Assembly: GCA_032207245.1 (NCBI GenBank)
Contig: CM063498.1
Span: forward strand, 56,936,807-57,000,806
DNA: 64,000 bases
Source of the DNA: Pardosa pseudoannulata
Lineage: Eukaryota; Arthropoda; Arachnida; Araneae; Lycosidae
Reading direction: 5' to 3'
The notes under the pieces were generated by a model. The model was not told the origin of the DNA and made no database searches. It saw only the letters and a program-made list of their open reading frames with translations. Shown here piece after piece: positions 14,184 to 25,800 of the stretch. The position numbers and the translations under genes were made by a program. Each line of letters starts with the position of its first letter. Position 1 is the first letter of the stretch.

Positions 14184-15090
14184 CTTTTAGACATAAAAAC
14201 GATATTAAAATGATGATTATCTACACTTAAATTGGGACATTTTTAAAATATTTAGATACAAATTGAGAATATAAACTAACTCCACATTAAAAAAAACTTC
14301 CTCAATTTTAATAAAGTCATAGATCACAAAAAGAAAAGCTTATATATACCACCACGCCTCCATAGTGAAAAAAAAAGGGTTACCAAGCATTCCTCTACAA
14401 AAGATTTTTATGAAAAATATAGATTTCTATGTCATAGAGATTTAGAATGGGAGAAGATAAGCACTTGGTTAATATTAAAAATATCATTTACTTAAGTGAA
14501 ACTGAACTTTTATTCAGACTATTTGTGCTTTATTTACTTTTTATTAATATCACAATAAATATATATTTTATGTCCAGTCAGTATAAGTGAAATATTCAGT
14601 TCTACATTTAAGAAGAGAGTGTTATTTTTTACTTCAGAAGCATTGCTTTTCAGTAAAAATAATTAAACATCAATTCAAGCTCATATTTTGTACATATAAA
14701 CTGCATGTGAGAAAATACAAAAAGTTTGTCTAAGGAAGTATATTATATAACAATAGATTCTCTTAGAAAAAAAGTTGCAAAGAATTTTTACGTTCTTAAA
14801 CAAAATGTGCTTTATACAAAAAATTTTGATAAATTTAACAAAACTGGTTAGCTTTATAATGTTCATTATTTTTAGAGATTTATTATGATATAATTTGTTT
14901 ATGCATTTTTTAATCATGAATAAAATATTTTCATCAGAAATATACAGGTTTAATTACAAAGTTTTTGAATGATTATAAAACAAAAGTGTAGGACAAAAAA
15001 GATGGTCCTAAGGACAATTTTTTTTTTAGCTAAAAATCCTTTTCCATGAGATCTTCACAATTTCTTATACAATAAAGACAAAAAGATGTA

Positions 15091-18000
15091 TTACACAGCT
15101 TTTGGCCTCATTTGATTACTCCTATCACCTCTGCAAGTTGGGCAGTACCATTTTCCCTTGGGTTTTGTCATTAGTCCAACACATGAGAAATGGAACCACT
15201 CACGCTCACAGTTGGCATTGTCACATCCAATCATTTCACCGTAAGATACTTGATCACACAGACAATATGTAGGTTCATTAGGATCAATGGGAGGATCAAC
15301 TGAAGGTGTTTCCGTTTCTTTTTCCACTTTAGTTTTCCTTTTCTTTTTCTTTTTCGTTTTGCTAGTGCTTGGAGCAGTAACTTCTTTTTCATGACGTTCA
15401 TGACCAGAGTCATCCCTCATTGCAATTTCAACATGGCGCTGACGACGAGATCTTTTATTTGGACGTTCAGGAGGATCATTTTTATTTTCATTCTGAGTTT
15501 CATTTTCACGACCTAAATCTATAAAAGAAAGAATGAAATAATTTATTATCACAATATTTTATTTATATAAATTTACTTAAATACCATATTTCCATATTAT
15601 TTCACTGAATAAATAGTTTTTAAAGTTCTGTATACAAAAAATATATGATTGACTTATATATATCTTTTATATAAAATGACAAGAACAATATTTTATATGA
15701 TGTATTTATAAAGATTAGATAAAAAAAATTTGTTATTTTCAACTTCTTTTAAAAAATCTTAAAATATATGATTAAAAGGGAAAATTACAAATTTAATAAT
15801 GGTTGGTTTTACAAATAATTTGATTATACATTTACTTTTGAATAATTTTATATACATTTAGGAAGACTGTTTTCTCTTTTAATTTATTAGTTTTAATAGT
15901 TATTTAGTATTTATCAATAGTATACAAAATACATAAATTGTAACTAAGAATGATTAAAAAAGATTAATCACAAAATATTTAGATTCTTGTTTGTAATACA
16001 GTGTTCCCTTGCCACTGCAAACCATGTTTTGTGCATTTTTTCAAAATAAAAATGAAAAAATACAACCATGTCGGCAGCCACATTGTGGAAAGGAGCGTTG
16101 TTTCATGTTGATACGCAAGAGAGAAGGATCCCTTCATGTCAAACAAGATGAGTTGACAGAGTACATACCACAGGCTCTCATAAAGGCGTGTGATTGGTTT
16201 CCAGGGTGGCATCGACCAATGAGAGAAAAAAAAGACAACTACCCATCAACATGTTTCTCTCCAAGGTAAAGCCCCCAGCTTTAATGTCAGTGTCTCCAGC
16301 AGAAGAGTCTCTGAGTGAGTCTAAAGCTTCTAAGAATCAAGTGAGAGCTTCTCTTCCGCCATCAACACAAGACTCTTCGCCTCTCTCAGAAAGTAATATT
16401 GATTAATGTTTATTACTGTATAAGGTTTTGTAATTAACCTTATTAATTAGCCCTGACATGTTTAAGTAAATATGTATACTGTTGTAATTTTTGTTTTAAA
16501 TGTGTAAAATATAAATACTGTTTACATATTTAAAACATTCGTGTACCCGCATACACGAAAATTCCTTGGGGCAAATCCTACTTTGCAGTTTTCAGCTTTC
16601 GCAGAAGGTTCTGATCCCCATTAACCGAAAAATACGAGGGATCACTGTATATGTATATGTTATGACCAAAGTGTGAAGAGTAAGGCTAAATTGGGAAAAT
16701 TTTAAAGTATCTATAAACTGGTTGGCCAATGTCCAATCTTTTGTTGATTTTGGAATTTGGCTGGCCAGTTTGCAAAATGGTATGGAATAATTGGCCAAAG
16801 CCTACCATGAGCAGATTTTAGGGTCCTATATACTTTTATATTATCAAAAATAATCCATGTCCTCATCTGTCACAACAAAGATTAATTTTTTATGGCATAA
16901 CAATTTGTTATCACAGGTATTTGTTGTGCAAATTATCCTATAAATTGTATGGACATCTTTGCTGTAGAACTGATACAGGAATGTGCACAACTATACTTTT
17001 TTTCAAACACTACACACTATTACTGTCAGCCAACCAGTATGTACTTTCTGGTAGTTCCACTTCTACTGCAGTAGCTTCATTTCTGGAGTTGGTCCCTGCA
17101 TTTATGGCATCTCCATCCCTTTTTCAATGCCCTCTTTCTCTTTTTTAAAAATAAAAAACCTCTAAGGAAAACTAAGAGACTTCAGCCTACTCTTGCTTAG
17201 CAGCCAAACAGAGCTTCTTAGGGTGGCTGCTGAATAAATGCCTTGGTGAAATGAATAGCTTTTCATGATGTGAATAAATTTGAGTCTCTCAGCCGAAATC
17301 ATTAAATCACCAATGTCTGTATCCATGTATGTTGTTATCATATTCTGAACATTCTGATTGAGATGTGTGGTAGATCATTAATTTGACCATATCTCATTTT
17401 TCTATGTACTAGATTAAATTCAACTGTTCCATGTTCTTTGATTAACTTACAAAGGATGATATACTTCCTGGATAGTACTGTATCAGCATATTATGTTTTG
17501 GCTATGGATTTACTGCCACTTTGCAAAATGGCCAGCCAAAGTTGCATATACAATAATCATTTCAATTACATTGGACCTTGGCCACACCTCTCAGCCATGG
17601 TGCAAAATGTTTGGCCAGTTTGGGAACTGGCCTAACTTTAACCATACCATATATTTATTTTAATTGTATTTTTTATAAGAAAAGATTATAAAACATACCA
17701 AGTTTCATTCTATCTAGATCAAGCTGACGTGATTTATTGTCAATGATATCTTGTATTAATTGAACTATTTGAAGTTTCTTATCTCCAAGATCCTGAGTTT
17801 GAATCAAAGCTCTTTGAACCTGTAATAATGTCCTTTTGCGACTGCTGGTATCCAAATCCTTTTTCAGATTGTTCTGAAAATTATCAATATCTTGCAAAAT
17901 TTCTGAAAAGTAATATTAATATAAATATTAGAAAGTGAAAATTATATACACATATGGAATGTTTAAAGAAATTGTAAAGACACAAGATTGGTGAATATAA

Positions 18001-20373
18001 ATGGACTTAAACATAAATAAGTACTACAGTGGTTATTTAGCACAATCTTTTACAAGAAAATGTAATTCAGGGTATTTTTTGGGTTGCTTTAGTGGCTCTA
18101 AAAACTCTGACATATACACTGAGCAAATTGAAGAGGATACACATTATCAGGGAGTCTATTAAATTAATAGAAGTCCATTACCTGATTTGTTTATTTTTGA
18201 GAGGAGAGGGGGATACTTTTATAGATAGAGATATTTAGATAAGAATTTTCTGACATTTAATTAAAAAAAAATAGAAAAAATTATATACTATAATATATAC
18301 ATGTAGCAAAGTAGCAGAGAATTACTTCTAACGACTAAGAAGATATGTAAAGATTTAAACTATCCAAAGTTAAAAGTGAGTTAGTGTAGTAAATTACCAA
18401 TACTTAAATTCTATTAAGTTCTTTTTTCATTATTTGTTAAATAGAGTTTAACTACCTGCTTTTAGCTTAGAAAAAAACTTATAGAGAGGATTAAAAAAAA
18501 ATATTATCAAACATAAAACAAATTTTTATCACACATTTGCCATTTTCTTAACAGTAGAGACTCTTGATTTTTTGATCCCCTTTTTACTATTACTGGTACA
18601 GCCAAAGAAGTGGATGAGGGTGTCTAAGGAAACTTACCCCCCCCCCCCCCCCGGAGTAAAAGTTTTTCCATCTTTTTTGAAATTATTTGAAAGTATAGTT
18701 ACTAGAATACAAGTTTCTTTAAAGTTTACATTTCATTTTTTTTTTGTTAACCTTTTCCCATCACATTAACACTAAAACTACCGGACATTTTTTATAAGGG
18801 CAAAAATAACAAAAAATGGGATCATTTGACCACTCTTGGTAGATTTAGTGTTAAGCTTTATTGCTTAGTAGCTCTTAATGAGTGTTGTTTTGAAAGTCTT
18901 TTATCTTATTTTATAAACATACAGAACCTTATATTTTGTTAAAGATAAGAAAAACTACAGAAAAACAAAACAATATAAGATAAGAATAAATTTATAATTT
19001 TGATGTTTTATGTGCTTGGGTAAAATGGGGGTATGGTTAGATGATGTATGATACCAGTCCTTTTTCTTTGTTAACTTAAAAGTAAATATTTTCTATAGTG
19101 CAGTTTATATTAAAACAAATAAAAGGAAATAATTTTTTTGAATTAAGTTTGCTTTTTTTAGTATTATAGAAAACTAATTTTTAATTTTGTAAATGTATTT
19201 TAATAAAACATTGAAACAGCCACAATGAATACAATTTGCATTTAAATTTAAACTTTTAACTATTCTAATGAATCAAGCAAAAGCATTGAAGAAAAGAAAG
19301 AACAATTAACAATCAAAAGAATTGAAAGAAAGGAGGAAAAATTAAGCATAATAACTACCAGATCTAAAAAGAAATAAAGTAGGCTCTTGGTTTTATGTTT
19401 AGTACCATTCTAGAAGTCAAATCACAAAATAAATTGGCAAAGTAGTAAATATTACTAATGACTTTTGCCAAATAATTCAAAGGGAAAATATATTTTTCCT
19501 AACATGGATGAAGATGACTATATGAAATCCAGTTATATTTGCTGCATATTGAGTGAATCTAAATTTGATAATCATGGATGTTATTTCTTTAAATAAATAC
19601 TCTGACAATAGTTTTTTTTTACATATTTTTTGTTTATTTTGTTTAATATATTTTTTGTTATTTTACATCTAATATTAATATATTTTTATTGAAATATACA
19701 CTTAAATTAGTACTACTCCCATTTTCCCACAATTGAGGAAAAATTGGTGTTATCACATATTCATAATAAAATGCAATAATACTATTAAAATACATTTTGA
19801 GAAAATTTTCAAATAAAGCCATAGTCCATAGAGTTAAAATGTCTATGATATATATAAAAAGTTTCAGTGAAATAAATTTAATAATTTATTTCTAAATGCT
19901 TTTCAGGGGGAGAGGACCTGAATTTCTACCATCTGATCCTTTAGATATACACATTTAATAATAAACTTCTAACATTTAAATGTACACGACATGTTTTCAT
20001 TTGTACTCTGTTACGGTTGGTCATTTTGCTGGCAAAATGGTATTTTTGCCAGGACAGTGGGAAAACCTGGTAAAAACTGGCAAAAATGGCAAAATTTAGA
20101 AAAATTGGATTTTAAAATGTACAAAATAATTAATAACAAAATAATAGATAATTTTGTACATAATACAATTGAGAATTAAATCGGAATATTAATTAGGTAT
20201 TTCATTGTATTAATTTGATAATTTAAACAATTTGAAGTAATTTTCATTGATGTTAGCAATCAAAATAAAATATTCTATTTTTGTAAATAAATTTCTATGA
20301 TGGAGGGATGGGATAAAAAATGTTTTCTTATTTATTAATTTAATATAGTAATGTTGTCTTTAATTGTAATTTG

Positions 20374-20431
<58 letters not shown>

Positions 20432-22442
20432 AGTACAAAAAACATTTAAACCATTTAAATTTAAAGTTTGTAAGGGAAATAAGCTAATAATTACATTAAA
20501 AATAACATTGCAGATAAAAACTTGCAAAATCAAACTTTATTTTATCTTTTTTTGTATTTCTAGGTATAACTTTAGGTTTAGATTACTGTTTCAATGATGC
20601 ATTGAATATTTGTTAAAAAAAAAAAAATACTATATTATGTATCTTAAGAATTAAAATCAGTAAAAGCTAAAATAGTTACATCCCCGTAAATAAAACATAC
20701 CCATTTTTGCCAGGACGGTTTTTTCCCACCTTTGGCAAAAAACATGCCCTATACTCTATTTTATAGTTAACAAAGTGAAATCGCCCAGACAAGTGTAGTT
20801 TTCATTTTTCTGGACAAAGAGAAGCAAATAAAGAAGCTATGTTCATTAAAATACTCTTATAATAATAATAATTAGCTTTTTCAATTAAACAAAAAGTATG
20901 AATCTATGAATTTCACAAAATGGTAAATTTGTTAAAGGGTGAAATAGTTTTATGGATAGATTTTAAATTATTTTCATATTATCAGAACTCATATTTAAAC
21001 ACGAATCCCATTTTATACATGTACATATCAGTATAAATAAATTTTCTTTTGCATGAAGTGCTATTAATGCTGGGTTTAGAATGAAGCCATCAATAAAAGC
21101 ATATTTAAAACATAAAGAAAATGACTGTACTTGTACATTTAAAATGCTCTGAACTCCACTGGGTATATAAAAAAAAATTACTTAAACTTTAGTTAAAATA
21201 TATTAAAGCCTATTTTAATTTATCAATATATCCTAAGTTTAATACGCAATAAAATGCTTCAGTGAATAATTTTAAGATGAAAACCTTTGAAATTTTTAGC
21301 ATAATTATATACACAGTAGAGGCTTTACTCCAACATATGCAGACTGAAATCCTATTCATACACTGACATCTTTAGAACTAAAATTTCATAAAAATTTGAC
21401 AAACTTTAGAACAGGAACCCAATTTACTACTTCCAAAATTTAAGAAATGTTAAGCTATATATTTCTACAGATTTACTTGAGACATTTAAAGCTCTTAACA
21501 GCTATTTTTCCAGAAAAAGAAAAAGAGGGAAAATATGTGACATACATCCATAAAAATCATTCAATTTCAAGATATTTTTAAATTTAGGTTGGAAAAGATA
21601 TATTTGAACAGGATATTTGCAATTTTTGAAACAGTAATTAAATTAAGCAACTACTAAACCAATGACCAAATTCAGAAATCAATGATAAAGGCTGTTTTCT
21701 GTCAACTAAAGACAAAAAGTGATTAAAATAATTAATTCTAAATTTCTTATTAAACCAAATTTTAAAATTAATAAAAAAGCACGAAATACCTAGAAACATT
21801 GGGTTTATTATTTTTATACAAATATGGGTTTAATCTTACAGTTTAAAGGTATTATGATCAAATACAGAAAAAATTCTCCCAATTTAAACCGTAATTCTTA
21901 AAGTAAGATGAACAAATAATTTTATGATATATAATATTACGAAATATTAGTTAATAATTGGAAATTAAAGTTTTCTTAACTAAATTACATTACAAAATTA
22001 TAAATTCATGTATGCAACTTCAAAATTATTGTTTAATAAGGTAAACTTTTCTTACACGAAAAGAGTACTACAATTATGTATTCAAGATAAAATTAATGAC
22101 ACTTAAATGCTTTACATATATGAATTAGTAACGTAATAATACAAGAAACATTTTTATGTTCCATTTACAGATCTTAAGAACTACTCATAACCTGGTTAAG
22201 GTGTATACTATTAAACATGTATTCAAATTTTTAAAGTTAAATATAGTCAACATAGAGAATTACTAACCTTGGTACTGTAAATCAAGCTCTCTCAGTTGTG
22301 TAATATTCCTCTGAATATCATCAGGTACATTCTCAACAAAATCCATATAATCTTCAATATATACTGCTGAATGCATAGCTTCTGAAGCAGCATGATTTAT
22401 CATTTTACTTGAGTCTGTTTCGGATTTTGGGTTCACAAACAT
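15091..22442 (-). CDS. ING: Inhibitor of growth protein, ING1/ING2 type (PHD finger)
   Basis: Three exons on the minus strand, 22442-22268, 17902-17699 and 15518-15091, have correct splice sites and phases and encode 268 aa, close to ING1/2 length. Start ATG is at 22442; an upstream in-frame TTG is not used. Residues about 30-125 form the helical ING domain ([44 protein letters not shown]). A Lys-rich nuclear stretch follows, then a PHD finger at about 209-258 with C4HC3 ligands (YCLC, CDNANC, WFHFSC, YCPTC). ING proteins read H3K4me3 through this finger and guide histone acetyltransferase or deacetylase complexes. The chain ends about ten residues after the finger, so the polybasic tail typical of ING1/2 is missing or reduced. 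Introns carry several transposons. It shares an upstream region with DJ-1. Confidence 0.94.
15999..16647 (+). mobile_element. pogo/Tigger-like element, internally deleted
   Basis: Bounded by TA (15997-15998 and 16648-16649), with ends CAGTGTTCCCTTG and, on the opposite strand, CAGTGATCCCTCG, the usual Tigger/pogo terminus. It lies in the ING intron between exons 2 and 3. Inside, at about 16270-16406, a Ser-rich frame ([20 protein letters not shown] ... SPLSESNID stop) looks like the C-terminal tail of a transposase; the DDE catalytic core is absent. Length is about 650 bp. Confidence 0.7.
16668..17645. mobile_element. Unclassified element with long imperfect inverted repeats
   Basis: The left segment 16756-16780 (TTTGGCTGGCCAGTTTGC) and right segment 17516-17540 are inverted copies, 23 of 25 matching. 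Outside them GGCCAAnGTCCAAT motifs also occur in inverted order, giving arms of more than 100 bp. No open frame spans the middle. It abuts the Tigger-like element in the same ING intron. Confidence 0.5.
18637..18652. repeat. Poly-C tract
   Basis: Sixteen consecutive C bases in an otherwise AT-rich ING intron (G run on the coding strand of ING). Confidence 0.95.
18766..18854. mobile_element. Miniature TTAA-bounded (piggyBac-type) MITE
   Basis: TTAACACTAAAACTACC at the left and GGTAGATTTAGTGTTAA at the right are inverted copies of about 17 bp with one mismatch. TTAA lies at both borders and the element spans only 89 bp. TTAA target duplication is characteristic of piggyBac elements; no coding capacity. 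Confidence 0.65.
20040..20746. mobile_element. Unclassified inverted-repeat element in ING intron
   Basis: The left end (20042-20090: TTTTTGCCAGGACAGTGGG, then CTGGCAAAAATGG) and the right end (20699-20746) are inverted copies about 48 bp long with small indels. Each end can also fold locally, since TTTTTGCCA pairs with TGGCAAAAA. A (TA)n-(CA)n-(TA)n microsatellite lies inside. No transposase frame or clear target duplication was seen. Confidence 0.5.
20373..20432. repeat. (TA)n-(CA)n-(TA)n microsatellite
   Basis: About 60 bp of dinucleotide repeat: TA units, then around 14 CA units, then TA units again. Confidence 0.95.
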
Positions 22443-22893
22443 ATTTATCCCCAAAATATGGATTATGACGCACTTAAAATGATTTTCTTGATATTCTACA
22501 ATGAAATATGCGAAAGAAAACAGATAGACAATTTCGAGATCACATATTACATACTAAGCGTTTATAAGACCGCTAACCTTGTTTACAAACGAAATCTGGC
22601 GACTTTGGATATTTCCTACGACAAACTTTTTTTTTTTAGCTAAAGAATTTTGTAATTATTTAAAATATTATTTACGACAAAAACTAAATAACCAGATTTT
22701 AAAAGTATTTAATATAATTATTTCTAAAAACTATTCAAAAATGTTTTAATTTAATAAAAATTTTATTTTCATTTTCAATTTTCTTTGTAACCGTAAGGCG
22801 AGTTTAAAGCTCACCGTTGACTTCTAGAACAAGTGTCGAAACCGGTGTCATTAATATTAGGGAAATTATTTCATTCTGTACCTTATATTAAAA
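22443..22893. promoter_or_regulatory. Shared upstream region of ING (minus) and DJ-1 (plus)
   Basis: The two start codons face away from each other, 451 bp apart, with no other gene between them. A locally GC-richer patch lies at about 22785-22845, unlike the rest of this AT-rich interval. A bidirectional promoter is inferred from geometry; no TATA box or initiator could be assigned with confidence. Confidence 0.55.
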
Positions 22894-25800
22894 ATGTCCA
22901 AAACGGCTCTTCTAATTCTTTCTGAAGGAGCTGAGGAAATGGAGGCTGTTATATCAGCTGATGTTTTGAGGCGAGCAGGAGTGAGCTGAATTCTTATTGC
23001 TTTATTCTTGAATTTTTATGTTTTATTAATCTGTTTTTATAATACATAGACATAAGGTCATTATCTGTAGCGTATGTTAAATTTTAGTATCTAATACATG
23101 AACATATGAAGTTTTTGTGTTAATGAGTAAATAACATGCTTTTTAAATTGTAGTAGATTTTGTTTTTGACATCAGACGTGGGTTCGCTCACCAACATGGT
23201 GATAACGCGCTAAATATGGCAACCTACGTTTCTTAAAATGGGGTTTTGCCGAATTTATATTATAATTTTTAATTTTGGACTCCCTTCTTATGCTGTTTTT
23301 TTTTTTTTTTTTTTTTTATCAAATGTGACCAATTCCCATTGGTTTTTAAATTTGGGAAATTAAAATGATTAGTTTCGGTAAAAGCTTAAAACCGGGTAAA
23401 AGTCACGGTTAAAGTCGTTCTCTATCATATTCCGTTAGGATTTGTTGATGTCATTGCTAACTGGTGTGGTCTCATTCTCTCTTAGTTAATTATGGCTTCT
23501 GTTGATAAGATAAACTCCAAATATTTTAATAATTTGGAACTCTTAGGAACGAGAGCTGTTCTTGAGTGGTGTATGAATGAGGGATTAATTGCAGATACAT
23601 ATGAATGTCCTGTTTGTAAGAAAGGTATGCGTTTGGTCGAGCGTAATGATCGATCAGATGTATACGAGTGGATTTGTCGAAAAGGAGGAGCGAACCCCCA
23701 TCACCTCAGAAGATCTGTAAGAAAGGGTACGTGGTTCGAGGACAGTAAATTAAGTATCATTGACATACTTAAATTTACTTACTTATGGGTGTATGAGGCC
23801 TCAACCAATCTTATTTTACAAGAACTCGACATCAAAAGTGAGGTTACTGTTATTGATTGGCGAAATTTTTGTCGGGAGGTTTGTATTGACGCATGTTTCA
23901 ATGCAGACCTAAAGATTGGTGGGCCTGGAGTGACAGTAGAGATTAATGAATGCATGTTTGGTAAAAGAAAGTATACTGAGGGAACACGAGTGAATGGTAA
24001 GTGGGTGTATGGTGGCGTTGAAAGAGGAAGTAACGTGTGTTTTTTTGAGGTGGTGGAGAATAGTACGAAAGATAATTTGTTGAATGTGATCAAGAGAAAT
24101 ATCTTGCCTGGATCAACGATCATGTCCAATTGCTGGAAAGCGTATGGCTCTCTTTCAGATCGCGATTTTATGCATCTGAGTGTCAGTCATTCAGTGACAT
24201 TTCAGGATCCAGAGACAGGTGTCCATAACAAAGCTGTTGAGGGAATGTGGAGCATAATCAAAAGAGAATTTAAAAAACAAGGCCATCGGCAGACTAACGA
24301 TTCATTTGATTCACATTTCGCAGAATTTATGTGGCGCCGTAAGCATAGAAACGATCCGCAAGCTCTCTTTAGAGCATTTCTAGCCTGCATCAAGACCATA
24401 TATGCGCCACATACTCTTGATGGCACGAGTGGTTCCGCCTAATTACGTAAGTATGTTTTAATTTTTAAAGTGCTAATTTAGGGCGATGTGTTTATATCCT
24501 TGGCAGCCCTCGCCGGCCGTATCCCAGTTCGGAAGGTAAGCCGAATCCAGTTCAGTGGGTACGCCAAGTGGGGGCGATATCGTCAAATTGTAGAACCCAG
24601 TTTTCTGGCAAACCTTGCTCTTTTCGGACTCTTCTGTCACCCCCGAAAACAGATGGGGGGTGTCAATCGGCGCCCTTATTTTAGAGCATTGGGGGAAATT
24701 ACAAGTGATTAGAATATCTTACCGTTATTGGTTCTCGTATCTAACAATACACCAAGACCGCTGTATTTGGATTTTTCAGTGTCCATTTCGATCGTGCCCT
24801 TGTAATTTTTTATGCATGATTTTCAATAAATTATATTATTTCGACGATTGTCATTAGTGAGGTCAAGTGGGACTTTGCCTCCTTTAGATAAGAAAAATCA
24901 TTTAGCTCCCTCATTTTCATTAAAATTTTAAATAATAATATCTTTAAAACATTTACGCCGTTCTTTTCTTACCGGTTTTATGCTAAATTTCTAAAAGCAA
25001 TTTGTAACGTATTTTTTTTCTTTATAATTATTTGTTAGTTTAAAAATAATTTCATTAAATAGCAACAGTATTTTATGATTATAACCAAGTATTTTATAAG
25101 TATAACCGCCTAAATATAACCAAGATATTTTGCTTAATTTGTACCTATTGCAGAAATTCTCCATTGTTTAGTTCAATAAACAGTACAAAAGCGCGTTAAA
25201 ATACATTAAAAACGAATTAAATTTGTTTTCACCTTAGCAAAATTTCAAACCTTTTTTTTTGTCCAAAATATGCTTTCAAATCGGGTATAAACTTAATACA
25301 AAACGAAGTACAAATTGTAAACATCACTTGGCGACAATTTGGCGATCACTTCTACAAATAAGCAGCCAAAAACATGGCGCCCGGCCTACATCATAACATT
25401 AACAATCAAGTATAAGCAATGTGTAACATAAATTATATGAAGAATGAAATTTCTCCGTAGAGATTAACTAGGTAGAAGGATAACCCTTATATCTATTTTT
25501 AAGGAAAAAAAGTATTTCAGTATAAATTTGGAGTAATTTTTATCATATAATTATAACTTGATTTCTATTTGGACATGATTTTTATTGGAAAATATTTTAA
25601 CATTTTATTTGTACGGGGAATTAATTGTTTATTCCTTTTCAATTCCAACTATTTGTTCACTCTCTCCCTAGGTATATTTATATATCTTGTTCAAATTTTC
25701 AATCTTTAATAAAATACTTTTAATACCTCTACTCAAGTTCAAATACATTTTTATTAAACTTGTAGTGGATGATACTTGATGTTAATAAGTTTTTTTCAAA

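Noticed and set aside
23779..24426. Minus-strand frames opposite the Merlin transposase
   Set aside because: Shadows of the plus-strand transposase frame, no recognisable domains.
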